A DNA stretch of 64,000 nt from Afifellaceae bacterium (GTDB lineage: Bacteria > Pseudomonadota > Alphaproteobacteria > Rhizobiales > Afifellaceae). The DNA lies in contig JANQRH010000004.1 in the NCBI GenBank assembly GCA_028284625.1, positions 1 through 64,000 on the forward strand, given 5' to 3'. Numbering within the stretch: the first letter of the stretch is position 1; every line of letters begins with the position of its first letter. Made by a program: the position numbers and the translations under genes. The notes under the pieces are model-generated. The model was not told the DNA's origin and searched no databases. It worked only from the letters and a program-made list of their open reading frames with translations. Shown in pieces: positions 16,108-25,727 of the stretch.

Positions 16108-19100
16108 AGCTCGGCATCGCCGGCGCGCTGACGCGAGGCTTCATCGCCTCACCGCTGACGCCACTGCTGCTCATCGTGTCGTTTGCCTTCGGCCTGATCG
16201 CGCTGGTCACCCTGCCGCGCGAGGAAGAACCGCAGATCTCCGTGCCCATGGTGGACATCCATGTGCGCGCCGACGGGCTGAAGGCGGAAGACGCCGTCAA
16301 GCTCGTCACCGAGCCGCTGGAGACCATCGTCAAGAGCATCGACGGCGTCGAGCATGTCTACTCGCAGACCAAAGACGATGGCGCCATGGTCACCGCACGC
16401 TTCATCGTCGGCACCAGCGCCGATTCGGCGATCCTGCGCGTGCACGAGAAGATCCGCGCCAATCTGAACCGCATTCCGGTCGGTATCCCCGAGCCACTCA
16501 TCGTCGGCCGCGGTATTGACGACGTTGCGATCGTCGTCGTGACGCTGGCACCGAAGCCTAAAGCCGCGGAACGCTGGACGGCCAACGGCCTCACCCGGCT
16601 TGCCCGCGAGCTGCAGGTGGAGCTCGCCAAGCTCCCCGATATCGGCCTCACTTACATCGTTGGCGAGCAGGCCGAAGCGATCCGCGTTGAGCCGGACACA
16701 GAGCGGCTGTCGCTCTATGGCATCACATTGCAGCAGCTCGCCCAGAAGATCGCCGGCGCCAACCGGTCGTTTCAGGCCGGATTGATCCGCCAGGACGGCG
16801 AGCAACGCGTGCTGGTCGGCGGGCAGACGCTGCAAACGCTGCCTCAGATCGGCAATCTGCTCCTCACTGCGCGCGATGGGCGGCCCGTCTATGTGCGCGA
16901 CGTCGCGACGATCGCGCTCGCCACCGATCCGAACGAGAACCGCGTCAGCTCCGTCACCAAGACGGAAGCGAGCCTTGAGCGCGCCCCGGCCGTCTCACTG
17001 GCCATCGCCAAGCGGCCCGGCACCAACGCCGTGATCATCGCCGAAGAAATCGTGGAGCGGCTGCACGCCGTACGCGGCCAGATCGTCCCCGGCGACGTTG
17101 AGACGAAGATCACGCGCAATTACGGCGAGACCGCCAACGAAAAAGCCAACGAGCTTCTCTTCCACCTCGGGCTGGCGACGATCTCCATCGTCATCCTGGT
17201 CGCAATATCGATCGGCTGGCGTGAGTCGCTGGTCGTGGCGATTGTCATCCCCACCACGATCCTTTTGACGCTCTTCGCCGCCTGGCTGATGGGCTACACG
17301 CTGAACCGCGTCAGCCTGTTCGCGCTGATCTTTTCCATCGGCATCCTCGTCGACGACGCCATCGTGGTGATTGAGAACATCGCGCGTCACTGGGCCATGC
17401 GCGACGGTCGACCGCGCGCGCAGGCCGCAATCGAAGCCGTCGCTGAAGTGGGCAACCCGACGATCGTTGCAACGCTCACAGTGGTCGCCGCCCTTCTCCC
17501 GATGCTCTTCGTCTCCGGCATGATGGGCCCCTATATGAGCCCGATCCCCGCCAATGCGTCGGCGGCGATGCTCTTCTCCTTCTTCGTCGCCGTGATGCTA
17601 ACGCCGTGGCTGATGATGCGGCTCAGCGGCAAGGACGACGGCGCCGGCAGCGCGCATGCGCACGATACGATCGGATGGCTGGGGCGCTCTTACACGGCGA
17701 TCGCCCGCCCGATTCTCGTCACAAAGACGCGGGCCTGGCTCTTTCTTGTGGTCGTCGGCATCGCCACGCTCGGCTCCCTGTCGCTCTTCTATACGCAGGA
17801 CGTCACCGTCAAGCTTCTTCCCTTCGACAACAAATCGGAACTGCAGGTCGTCGTCGACCTGCCGGAAGGCGCATCCGTTGAGGACACCAACCGCGTCCTG
17901 CAGGCCGTTGTGGATCGGATCGCCGACGTGCCGGAGATCGTCTCGTTTGAGACCTATGCCGGCGCGGCGGCTCCCTTCAACTTCAACGGCCTGGTCCGTC
18001 ATTACTTTCTACGCACCCAGCCGGAGCTTGGCGACGTACAGATCAATCTCAGCGAGAAAGGCGAACGCGACCGCACCAGCCACGCCATTGCGCTTGACGT
18101 GCGCGAGCGGCTCGCCGGTCTCGACATGCCGGAAGGCACGGCGCTGAAGGTCGTTGAGCCGCCGCCCGGCCCGCCGGTTCTTTCCACGCTGCTGGCTGAA
18201 ATCTACGGGCCCGACCCCGAAACACGCCGCGCTGTCGCCGCCAAGGTGCGCGAGGCCTTTGAAAGCGTGCCCTTTGTCGTCGACGTCGACGATTCCTTCG
18301 GGGTGCGCGCAACACGCGCCCGCATCAGCATCGATCAGGATAATCTTGAGTACTACAAGGTCGAGCAGGGCGACGTGCACGACACGATCCAGGCGCTCTA
18401 CGAGGGCACCACCGTCGGCTATTCGCATCGCGGCGGTGGACGGCAGCCGATCCCCATCCGCTTGTCGCTCTCCAAGAGCAACCGGACACTGAACGAGCGC
18501 GCGCTTGCGACCCCGGTCGCCGCCAACCTGATACCCGGCTCACGCTCCATCGTGGAGCTCGGCGATATCGTCTCTGTCTCAGAGGAGCCGGCCTCCTACC
18601 CGATCTTCCGGCATAACGGGCGGGCCGCGGAGATGGTGACCGCCGATCTCGCCGGCGCGTTCGAAGCGCCGGTCTACGGCATGATCGCGATCGGCCGCGC
18701 CATCGAGGCCGCCGATTGGGGCGACCTGCCCAAGCCGGCGATCAAGCTGCACGGCCAGCCGGATGATGAATCGCAATCGACGCTTCTGTGGGACGGCGAA
18801 TGGGAAGTGACCTGGGTCACCTTCCGCGACATGGGCGCCGCCTTCATCGTGGCGATCCTCGGCATCTACATCCTCGTAGTGGCGCAGTTCGGCTCCTTCA
18901 AGCTGCCGCTGGTCATCCTGACGCCCATCCCGCTGACCTTCATCGGCATCATGGTCGGCCATTGGTTGTTCGAAGCGCCGTTCACCGCCACCTCCATGAT
19001 CGGCTTCATCGCGCTTGCCGGCATCATCGTGCGCAACTCCATCCTGCTCGCCGACTTCATCCGCCTGGCACGCGCGCCGGACCGGCCGCTCATCGACGTC

Positions 19101-19325
19101 GTGCTGGAGGCCGGCGCCATCCGCTTTAAGCCGATCCTCCTCACCGCGCTCGCCGCCATGATCGGCGCAGCAGTGATCCTTGCCGACCCGATCTTCCAGG
19201 GGCTGGCGATCTCGCTTCTGTTCGGGTTGGCGTCATCGACCGCGCTGACGGTTTTGGTTATCCCGGCGATCTACATCGTGCTGCGCGGCGGCAGCGAAGC
19301 TGCGCCGCGTCCAGCGCCAGGCTAG
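16104..19325 (+). CDS. RND family efflux permease (AcrB/HAE1-like)
   Basis: 1073 residues, full length for an RND transporter: an N-terminal membrane helix (residues 13-32), two large periplasmic loops and eleven further helices in two groups. The proton-relay Asp pair is in helix 4 (GILVDDAIVVIENIARHW). The first residues of the mature pump (REEEPQISVPMVDIHV) match the HAE1 subgroup that exports organic molecules rather than CusA-type metal pumps, which carry a methionine pathway not seen here. The cargo is unknown. Its operon position next to a persulfide-type ArsR regulator suggests induction by sulfur stress. Its stop overlaps that of the convergent cyclase by three bases. Confidence 0.92.
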   Translation: MKLGIAGALTRGFIASPLTPLLLIVSFAFGLIALVTLPREEEPQISVPMVDIHVRADGLKAEDAVKLVTEPLETIVKSIDGVEHVYSQTKDDGAMVTARFIVGTSADSAILRVHEKIRANLNRIPVGIPEPLIVGRGIDDVAIVVVTLAPKPKAAERWTANGLTRLARELQVELAKLPDIGLTYIVGEQAEAIRVEPDTERLSLYGITLQQLAQKIAGANRSFQAGLIRQDGEQRVLVGGQTLQTLPQIGNLLLTARDGRPVYVRDVATIALATDPNENRVSSVTKTEASLERAPAVSLAIAKRPGTNAVIIAEEIVERLHAVRGQIVPGDVETKITRNYGETANEKANELLFHLGLATISIVILVAISIGWRESLVVAIVIPTTILLTLFAAWLMGYTLNRVSLFALIFSIGILVDDAIVVIENIARHWAMRDGRPRAQAAIEAVAEVGNPTIVATLTVVAALLPMLFVSGMMGPYMSPIPANASAAMLFSFFVAVMLTPWLMMRLSGKDDGAGSAHAHDTIGWLGRSYTAIARPILVTKTRAWLFLVVVGIATLGSLSLFYTQDVTVKLLPFDNKSELQVVVDLPEGASVEDTNRVLQAVVDRIADVPEIVSFETYAGAAAPFNFNGLVRHYFLRTQPELGDVQINLSEKGERDRTSHAIALDVRERLAGLDMPEGTALKVVEPPPGPPVLSTLLAEIYGPDPETRRAVAAKVREAFESVPFVVDVDDSFGVRATRARISIDQDNLEYYKVEQGDVHDTIQALYEGTTVGYSHRGGGRQPIPIRLSLSKSNRTLNERALATPVAANLIPGSRSIVELGDIVSVSEEPASYPIFRHNGRAAEMVTADLAGAFEAPVYGMIAIGRAIEAADWGDLPKPAIKLHGQPDDESQSTLLWDGEWEVTWVTFRDMGAAFIVAILGIYILVVAQFGSFKLPLVILTPIPLTFIGIMVGHWLFEAPFTATSMIGFIALAGIIVRNSILLADFIRLARAPDRPLIDVVLEAGAIRFKPILLTALAAMIGAAVILADPIFQGLAISLLFGLASSTALTVLVIPAIYIVLRGGSEAAPRPAPG

Positions 19326-21103
19326 GCTTTCGCGCCGACCAGACGCCAGATCTCTACCGGCTGCGCCCGGCCTTTCACCGATCGCTCGCCAAGCGGCTCG
19401 AACCGGAAGGCGTCGCCGACCGCCTGCACGATATCGCCGCTGACAACGATGACAGCCGCCTGCCCGTCGTCGAACTCGCTCGCCAGCGCTTCGATGCGCG
19501 AGCACACATTCACCGTGTCGCCGATGACGGTGTAGTTCATCCGCGTCGGTGCGCCGATATTGCCGACGATGAGCGGCCCGACATGCAGGCCAACCTTGAC
19601 GCGAACGCTCGGCGTCGCGCCGGCGGCCTGGCGCGCGGCCATCGCGTCACGGATCGCCAATGCCGTCCGACAGCCCCGCGCGGCATGATCGGGCACGGAT
19701 TCCGGTGCACCCCAGATCGCCATCGTCGCATCGCCGATGAATTTGTCGAGCGTGCCGCCCTCCGCTTCGATGCACGCATTGAGCAACTCGAAGTGCTCGT
19801 TGAGCATCGTTGCGACATCCACCGGTGCCATGCTCTCAGACAACGGCGTGAAGCCGACGATGTCGGTGAACATCACGGTCAGTTCCGCCTCGCGTACATC
19901 CGCCGCCGGGCCGCTCGTGGATTCCATCAGGCGCCGCACCAAGGTCTGCGGCACGTAGGCCTGGAACCATTTCAGCCCGCTGACCATGCGATTGAACGAG
20001 CGCGCCTGCTCGTCCAGCTCGCGGATATACGACGGCGGCAGGGGCTCGATGTCATCGAGCTCCAGCTTTTCAATCTTCCCAGCCGCGGCTGAAACGGCGC
20101 GGATCGGGCGAGCGATACGCCGCGCCAGGAACAACGCAGCGGCCACCGACAGGACGAAGATTCCGAGACTGATAAGGATCGAACCGGCAAGCCGTTCGAT
20201 CTCGTCGTTGACGTCTTCGACAGCCGCGTGCACGCCGATCTGCCATGGCACCGGACCGTACGCGTTGAGCGAGCGCGACAGTATGATGTGACCTTCGCCG
20301 CGCTCTCCGGTGTCGCGAAGCTCAAAGTCATCTTCGGATGACATATTGGCGACCGGGAGATCGTTGAACTGCTCCAACACCGGGTCGCCGATTTCATCAA
20401 TGGAGAAGAGTGGCTTTTCTTGCGACAAACGAGAGGCATAGTCCGGTTCAAGCATGGCGGAATGCGCCAGGACCTTGTCATCGCCGTAAAGAACAAAGGC
20501 GTTGAAATCCTCCCCCGTCAGATCACGCACAAAACGCGACAACTCCACCAGCGACACGCCGGCCGCCACCACCCCGCCATAGGCGCCGCCGCGCTGGACG
20601 ACGCCAGTGATCGTGATGAATGTCTCCCCTTCATTGTGGAACGGCTCGCCCCACCGGATGCCCTTTGCCTCCGCGACCTCGTCGAGAAATTCCTCAAGCC
20701 CGGGACTATCGCGCACCAACCGCTTCTCAATCGCGATCTGGCCGGTTTCGAGTCGCGTGACCCATAGCCCGGTCTCATCGGGTTTCCAGACGACGACACC
20801 GCTGACCTGCTGCGACGGAGCAAGCGCCCCGGCAAGCGTCGCGCTTAGCGCTGCATCATCGTAGATATCCAGCGTGGACCGCGCGACCCGACTGCTGATG
20901 TCGGCAATCAACTCGCGCGCGGGCGCTACATGCTCGCTGACGCCAAGCTCGATCAGGGAGATCGTCAGCTGCGCCTGGCTGCGCATCAGATCCAGCGTGT
21001 TCCTGATGCTGGCGGCAGCCGAGATGAACAGCACCGTACCGCCGCCAATCGCGGTCAGGCCTCCGATGGCCAGCATCAGAATGATGGTTATGCGAAATCG
21101 CAT
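19322..21103 (-). CDS. Membrane-bound class III adenylate/guanylate cyclase with Cache and HAMP domains
   Basis: 593 residues. A membrane helix (5-28) and a second (about 300-325) bracket a periplasmic Cache-like sensor domain. A HAMP linker (ARRIARPIRAVSAAAGKIE) leads to the cyclase domain (about 400-525) with FTDIVGFT, DKFIGDATMAIWG and the base-contact NYTVIGDTVNVCSR. Both metal-binding Asp residues and the Asn/Arg pair are present; the base-selecting position is Asn (MNYT), as in many bacterial members. It should convert an extracytoplasmic signal into a cyclic nucleotide. The signal is unknown. The methyltransferase gene lies 13 bases upstream on the same strand. Confidence 0.9.
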   Translation of the reverse strand: MRFRITIILMLAIGGLTAIGGGTVLFISAAASIRNTLDLMRSQAQLTISLIELGVSEHVAPARELIADISSRVARSTLDIYDDAALSATLAGALAPSQQVSGVVVWKPDETGLWVTRLETGQIAIEKRLVRDSPGLEEFLDEVAEAKGIRWGEPFHNEGETFITITGVVQRGGAYGGVVAAGVSLVELSRFVRDLTGEDFNAFVLYGDDKVLAHSAMLEPDYASRLSQEKPLFSIDEIGDPVLEQFNDLPVANMSSEDDFELRDTGERGEGHIILSRSLNAYGPVPWQIGVHAAVEDVNDEIERLAGSILISLGIFVLSVAAALFLARRIARPIRAVSAAAGKIEKLELDDIEPLPPSYIRELDEQARSFNRMVSGLKWFQAYVPQTLVRRLMESTSGPAADVREAELTVMFTDIVGFTPLSESMAPVDVATMLNEHFELLNACIEAEGGTLDKFIGDATMAIWGAPESVPDHAARGCRTALAIRDAMAARQAAGATPSVRVKVGLHVGPLIVGNIGAPTRMNYTVIGDTVNVCSRIEALASEFDDGQAAVIVVSGDIVQAVGDAFRFEPLGERSVKGRAQPVEIWRLVGAKA

Positions 21104-21116
21104 ACGAGCCCACGTC

Positions 21117-21848
21117 TCAGATTGGGGTCAGTTCGTAGATGTTGAAACTCTCAATGACAATTGAGCGCTTGCCCACCAGCCGAGCAGCGAACCCCGCTTC
21201 CTCAATCAAACGCCCCAAAACGCCCAGATCGGAATCGGACGACAACAGTACATAGAAGCGGCCGTCGGGCTTCAGCCGCTCACGCGCCTGCGCAAACAAT
21301 GCCCGGATGTCGCGATAATCCGGCCCCGCATGCCATGCGCGGTCGGCCAAGTCTCGCGGCTCGCCTTCCAGGTAGGGCGGGTTGGATATGATGACATCGA
21401 AATGCGGGCGCGGCGCGATCGCCGACATTAGATCGCAGCAGATCGGACGGACGCGATCGCCAAGATCGTTGAGACGCGCATTCTCCGCCGCCGCCAGCGC
21501 GGCATTAGGGTTGATGTCGATGGCGACAACGGGATCGGCGCCGGCGCGCGCCAATGCGAGCGACAGAATGCCCGACCCCGTGCCGATCTCCGCCGCCATC
21601 TTGCCGCGAAGGTCGAGCTCATCGATGTACGAGGCGAAATACTCGCTGGTCAGAAAGAACCGCGGATGAAAGACCGTCGGGCGGACGACGAAGCGAAAGC
21701 CCGCCGCGCGTGCCCGCCGTGTGCTCTTGCGTGCCAAAATGAAGTGATAGGAAAAGAAGTGGATGGCGCCGCGCAAGAACCGCCGCATCGTGGAATAGGG
21801 CGCGCTCGGCCGGCCCAAGCCGCTGCTGTCAGAGAGCTGATTGTCCAC
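21117..21848 (-). CDS. Class I SAM-dependent methyltransferase (HemK-like)
   Basis: 243 residues from a GTG at 21848. SAM-binding motif I is EIGTGSGILSLALARAG, motif II VVAIDINPNA, and motif IV is NPPY (IISNPPYLEGEP), the N/D-PP-Y/F signature of enzymes that methylate planar nitrogen such as glutamine in release factors or bases in nucleic acids. It is too short and has a different N-terminus from true PrmC, so the substrate is open. Its stop is 13 bases before the cyclase start, and the two may be co-transcribed. Confidence 0.85.
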   Translation of the reverse strand: MDNQLSDSSGLGRPSAPYSTMRRFLRGAIHFFSYHFILARKSTRRARAAGFRFVVRPTVFHPRFFLTSEYFASYIDELDLRGKMAAEIGTGSGILSLALARAGADPVVAIDINPNAALAAAENARLNDLGDRVRPICCDLMSAIAPRPHFDVIISNPPYLEGEPRDLADRAWHAGPDYRDIRALFAQARERLKPDGRFYVLLSSDSDLGVLGRLIEEAGFAARLVGKRSIVIESFNIYELTPI

Positions 21849-22055
21849 GGGACCGATCCACCACTCCGCGCCAGCCGGAATTCAACAAACGGCGGCCCGT
21901 CACCAAGCCGCCCGGCGCGACGCCGCGTCTCCGCCGTCCCGACCCTTAGCGGAAATCCCGGGACTTGCACAGGGAACCTAGAGAACCCGCGCGGAGTGCC
22001 ATTTCCGCATGGGGCGTGCTAATCGGGCGGCCCTTACAACCCGCGAAGACACATC

Positions 22056-24842
22056 GTGAGCCGGCTACGCGCAGCACAAAGTCCGATTGATGAGGGCAAG
22101 CTCCAGGCAGCACTGGATGCCATTGCCGACGCGCATGGCGCCGAGACGTCGGCTGCGCGCAAAGCTGTGCTGGAGCTTCTTAAGGACACGCTGAGCACCG
22201 GCCGCGCCGCAATCCGCGCCAAGCTGGAGGAAGACCGCAAGGGCCGCCCTTGCGCGGAACGGCTTGCCGCGCTGATGGACGCCATCATCTCCGCCCTCTT
22301 CGACTACGCCACGCGCCACGTCTTCCGCGTCTCCAACCCCTCAGCCGCCGAACATCTGTCGCTGGTCGCCGTCGGCGGCTATGGGCGCGGCACGCTGGCG
22401 CCGCATTCCGATATCGACCTTCTGTTTCTCTTTCCCTGGAAGCAGACCGCATGGTCGGAGAGCGTGACGGAATACATCCTCTACATGCTCTGGGACCTGC
22501 GGCTCAAAGTCGGGCACGCGACACGGACGGTGAATGAGACGCTACGCGCCGCACGCGATGACATGACCATCCGCACCGCGCTTTTGGAGGCGCGCCCGAT
22601 TGCCGGTGACGAGGCACTGTTTACGGAATTTCAGACGCGGTTCGACAAGGAGATCGTCGCCGGGACGGCGCGAGAGTTCATCGCCGCCAAGCTTGAGGAG
22701 CGCGACGCACGCCACGCCCGTATCGGTCGCTCGCGCTACATGGTCGAGCCGCAGATCAAGGAAGGCAAAGGCGGCCAGCGTGACCTGCAGACGCTGTTTT
22801 GGATCGCCAAATATTACTACCAGGTCAGCTCAACCGAAGCCCTCGTCGATGCCGGGTTGCTGACGCGCAAGGAATATGCGCGTTTCTTGCGCTGCGCCGA
22901 CTTTCTGTGGGCGGTGCGCTGCCATCTGCACTTCATCACCGGACGCGCGGAGGAGCGGCTCTCCTTCGACCTGCAAGTCGAACTGGCGCAGCGCCTCGGC
23001 TATCAGAAGCATCCCGGCCTGGTCGCCGCAGAACGTCTCATGAAGCACTACTTCCTGATCGCCAAGGATGTCGGCGATCTGACGCGTATCGTTTGCGCGG
23101 AGCTGGAGGAGCGCGAGGCGAAGCACATTCCCCGCCTCAACCGGCTCTTTCGCGGCATCACGGGCCGCCGCGCGCAACGCACAAGCTCCGGCGATTTCGT
23201 TGTCGAACATGGCCGCATCAACATCGCTGACGCCGAGGTCTTTGAGCGCGACCCGGTCAACATCATCCGTATCTTCCATGAAGCCGGGCAGAACGACTAC
23301 GCGTTTCACCCCGATGCGTTGCGGCTGATCACCAAATCGCTGAAGCGCATCGATCGCAAACTGCAAAACGATGCAGAAGCCAACCGCCTCTTCGTTGAGA
23401 TCCTCTGCCACCCCGGCAATGCCGAAGCGGTTCTGCGCAACATGAACGAAGCCGGCGTGCTCGGCCGTTTCATCCCCGAATTTGGCAAGATTGTCGCGAT
23501 GATGCAGTTCAACATGTATCACCATTATACGGTGGACGAACATCTGATCCGCGCCATCGGCACGCTCTCCGCGCTGCGCACCGGCCGCATCGTTGCCGAC
23601 CATCCGCTATCCGCCGAGATCCTGCCGTCGATCAAAGAGATGACGGTACTCAGCGTCGCGCTCTTCCTGCACGACATCGCCAAGGGCCGGCCGGAAGACC
23701 ATTCCATCGCCGGCGCCAAGGTGGCACGACGGCTCGGCCCCCGCTTTGGCCTGACGCCCGCTCAAACCGAGCTCGTTGCCTGGCTGGTTGAAGAGCATCT
23801 GACGATGTCGCGCATTGCCCAATCGCGCGACATTGCCGACCGCCGCACGATCATTGACTTCGCGAAGATCGTCAAAACGATGGACCGCATGAAGCTGCTC
23901 CTTGTGCTGACGGTCTGCGATATCCGCGCCGTCGGTCCGGGCGTGTGGAACGGCTGGAAAGGGCAGCTCCTGCGAGCGCTTTACTTCGAGACCGAGCCGA
24001 TACTGACCGACAGCTTCAGCGAGGAGGCCCGCAGCCGGCAATTGGCAGCGGCGCGCTCAGCCCTGGCGGAGCACCTCGCCGATTGGCCCGAGGCGGAACG
24101 CGAGCGCTATCTCGATCTGCACTACGCCGCCTACTGGCTGCGCGTCGACGAGGAGCATCAGCTTCGCCACGCCGCGCTCGTCCGGAATGCCGACCGCGAA
24201 GGCCTGCGCTTTGCCTACGAGGTGCGGACGATGGCGTTTGAAGGCGCCACGCAGCTGACGATCCTGGCGCCCGACCATCCGCGGCTCCTCGCCGCCATCG
24301 CCGGCGCCTGTGCGGCGTGCGACGCAAATATCGTCGACGCGCAGATCTTCACAACCTCCGACGGGCGCGCACTCGACACCGTCATCATCAACCGCGCATT
24401 CAACGAAGACGCCGACGAGATGCGCCGCGGCAAGCGCATCGCAGAGTTGATCGAGCAGGCGCTGGAAGGACGCGTCCAGCTCGCATCGGCGCTCGCCGAC
24501 AAAGGGCGCAAGAGCACGCGGCGCGACGCCTTCCGGATTGAGTCCAAAGTCACGCTCAACAACGATTTATCGGATCGTTTCACTGTCATCGAGGTGGAAT
24601 GCCTCGATCGGAACGGCCTGCTCTACGATTTGACCGAGGCGATGTCGGAGCTCAGCCTCGATATCACGTCCGCCCATATTGCCACCTTCGGCGAGCGTGC
24701 TTTCGATACGTTCTACGTCACCGACCTGCTTGGCCAGAAGCTCACCGCCGAACCCCGCCAGGACAGCATCCGCCGCGCGCTGACCGCAGCCATCGACCAG
24801 ACAGAAACCGACAAGAAAGCGGATGCGGTAACGACTCCTTAA
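22056..24842 (+). CDS. glnD: [Protein-PII] uridylyltransferase / uridylyl-removing enzyme
   Basis: 928 residues from a GTG at 22056. Domain order is the GlnD standard: nucleotidyltransferase with GGYGRGTLAPHSDIDLLFL (107-125), a helical linker, an HD hydrolase domain with H539-D540 (HDIAKGRPEDHS), and two ACT domains (about 740-815 and 855-925) that sense glutamine. It adds UMP to PII proteins when nitrogen is short and removes it when glutamine is high. Length and motifs are complete. The ribosome site before the GTG is weak. The neighbourhood with murJ and trpS downstream is the one seen in many Hyphomicrobiales. Confidence 0.96.
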   Translation: MSRLRAAQSPIDEGKLQAALDAIADAHGAETSAARKAVLELLKDTLSTGRAAIRAKLEEDRKGRPCAERLAALMDAIISALFDYATRHVFRVSNPSAAEHLSLVAVGGYGRGTLAPHSDIDLLFLFPWKQTAWSESVTEYILYMLWDLRLKVGHATRTVNETLRAARDDMTIRTALLEARPIAGDEALFTEFQTRFDKEIVAGTAREFIAAKLEERDARHARIGRSRYMVEPQIKEGKGGQRDLQTLFWIAKYYYQVSSTEALVDAGLLTRKEYARFLRCADFLWAVRCHLHFITGRAEERLSFDLQVELAQRLGYQKHPGLVAAERLMKHYFLIAKDVGDLTRIVCAELEEREAKHIPRLNRLFRGITGRRAQRTSSGDFVVEHGRINIADAEVFERDPVNIIRIFHEAGQNDYAFHPDALRLITKSLKRIDRKLQNDAEANRLFVEILCHPGNAEAVLRNMNEAGVLGRFIPEFGKIVAMMQFNMYHHYTVDEHLIRAIGTLSALRTGRIVADHPLSAEILPSIKEMTVLSVALFLHDIAKGRPEDHSIAGAKVARRLGPRFGLTPAQTELVAWLVEEHLTMSRIAQSRDIADRRTIIDFAKIVKTMDRMKLLLVLTVCDIRAVGPGVWNGWKGQLLRALYFETEPILTDSFSEEARSRQLAAARSALAEHLADWPEAERERYLDLHYAAYWLRVDEEHQLRHAALVRNADREGLRFAYEVRTMAFEGATQLTILAPDHPRLLAAIAGACAACDANIVDAQIFTTSDGRALDTVIINRAFNEDADEMRRGKRIAELIEQALEGRVQLASALADKGRKSTRRDAFRIESKVTLNNDLSDRFTVIEVECLDRNGLLYDLTEAMSELSLDITSAHIATFGERAFDTFYVTDLLGQKLTAEPRQDSIRRALTAAIDQTETDKKADAVTTP

Positions 24843-24962
24843 CCTCTGCTGGCGACCCCTCCTTAAGGCTCACGGAAACCTTTTGGGCTTACCCTGCGAA
24901 ATGGCCACAACCGGCCAGAATCGCGCGACTTACGGGGAAACGAGCTGTCCACTGGCTTCATA

Positions 24963-25637
24963 GTGACCGCTTTGGTTGTAGGCGTCGTCGGCGCTGCCGC
25001 CGTCGTCGGCGTGCTTGCCATGCCGTCTTCCCCGCCGGAGCACGATGATACAATCGCCGCGGCAACTGCACGTCGCGATCAGCCCGAAGAACCCCGCATC
25101 GTCGACGACGGCACCTGGACGGACGACGACATCGCGTATTGCCGGCAGCAGGCGCGCACCGCCGCCAGCGCCGCCGAAGAACGCAAGCACCTTGCCGTCA
25201 GCGCCGGCCGTGTCGGCCTCGGCAGCCCAGGCAGCGACATGGTTGAGCGCTCCGCCCATCTTCTGTGCAGCGCCAGCCGTAAGCCGTCGCATCTGTGCGA
25301 AACCTATTGGCGCAAGCAATTCATCGAGGCCGTCAAGGCTTATGCGGTATCCTTTCGTGACGTCTCCCAGCAATCCTATTGGTCGGATTACGAGGTTGGT
25401 CGCCGGGCGAAAGAGGCCACCGGCGATACCGACTGGCAATCGATCGCCGACGACATCCGGCAGACAACGCACGAGATGGCGGAGATGCACGCAGCGATCG
25501 TTGCTGCGTTCCGCAGCCTGATCGCCGATGGAATCATCGATCCCGACGATTTCGGCATCTTCTTCGGCTTGGGCATACCGCCGGAGGTCGCCGCCCTGAT
25601 CGGCGATGCGCGGCGTGTGAAACGCGTTTGCGGTTGA
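24963..25637 (+). CDS. Hypothetical protein with N-terminal membrane anchor
   Basis: 224 residues if translated from the GTG at 24963. The first 18 residues (VVGVVGAAAVVGVLA) form a membrane anchor or signal sequence, followed by an acidic-Pro linker and a helical domain with five cysteines (DIAYCRQQA, HLLCSASRKPSHLC, RRVKRVCG). The start is uncertain: no good ribosome site is seen before GTG, and a CTG at 24945 follows GGGGAAACGAG. I do not recognise the family. It lies 120 bases after glnD and 90 before murJ, all on one strand, so it may belong to that transcription unit. Confidence 0.7.
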   Translation: MTALVVGVVGAAAVVGVLAMPSSPPEHDDTIAAATARRDQPEEPRIVDDGTWTDDDIAYCRQQARTAASAAEERKHLAVSAGRVGLGSPGSDMVERSAHLLCSASRKPSHLCETYWRKQFIEAVKAYAVSFRDVSQQSYWSDYEVGRRAKEATGDTDWQSIADDIRQTTHEMAEMHAAIVAAFRSLIADGIIDPDDFGIFFGLGIPPEVAALIGDARRVKRVCG

Positions 25638-25727
25638 CGCTTTCCATTTGCGCGGAGGCAAACTAGGCAGGGCCATGGCCTGCCCGAACGAAAGCGCGCG
25701 AGCACCGAAGCGGCGCGAGGCGATCGC

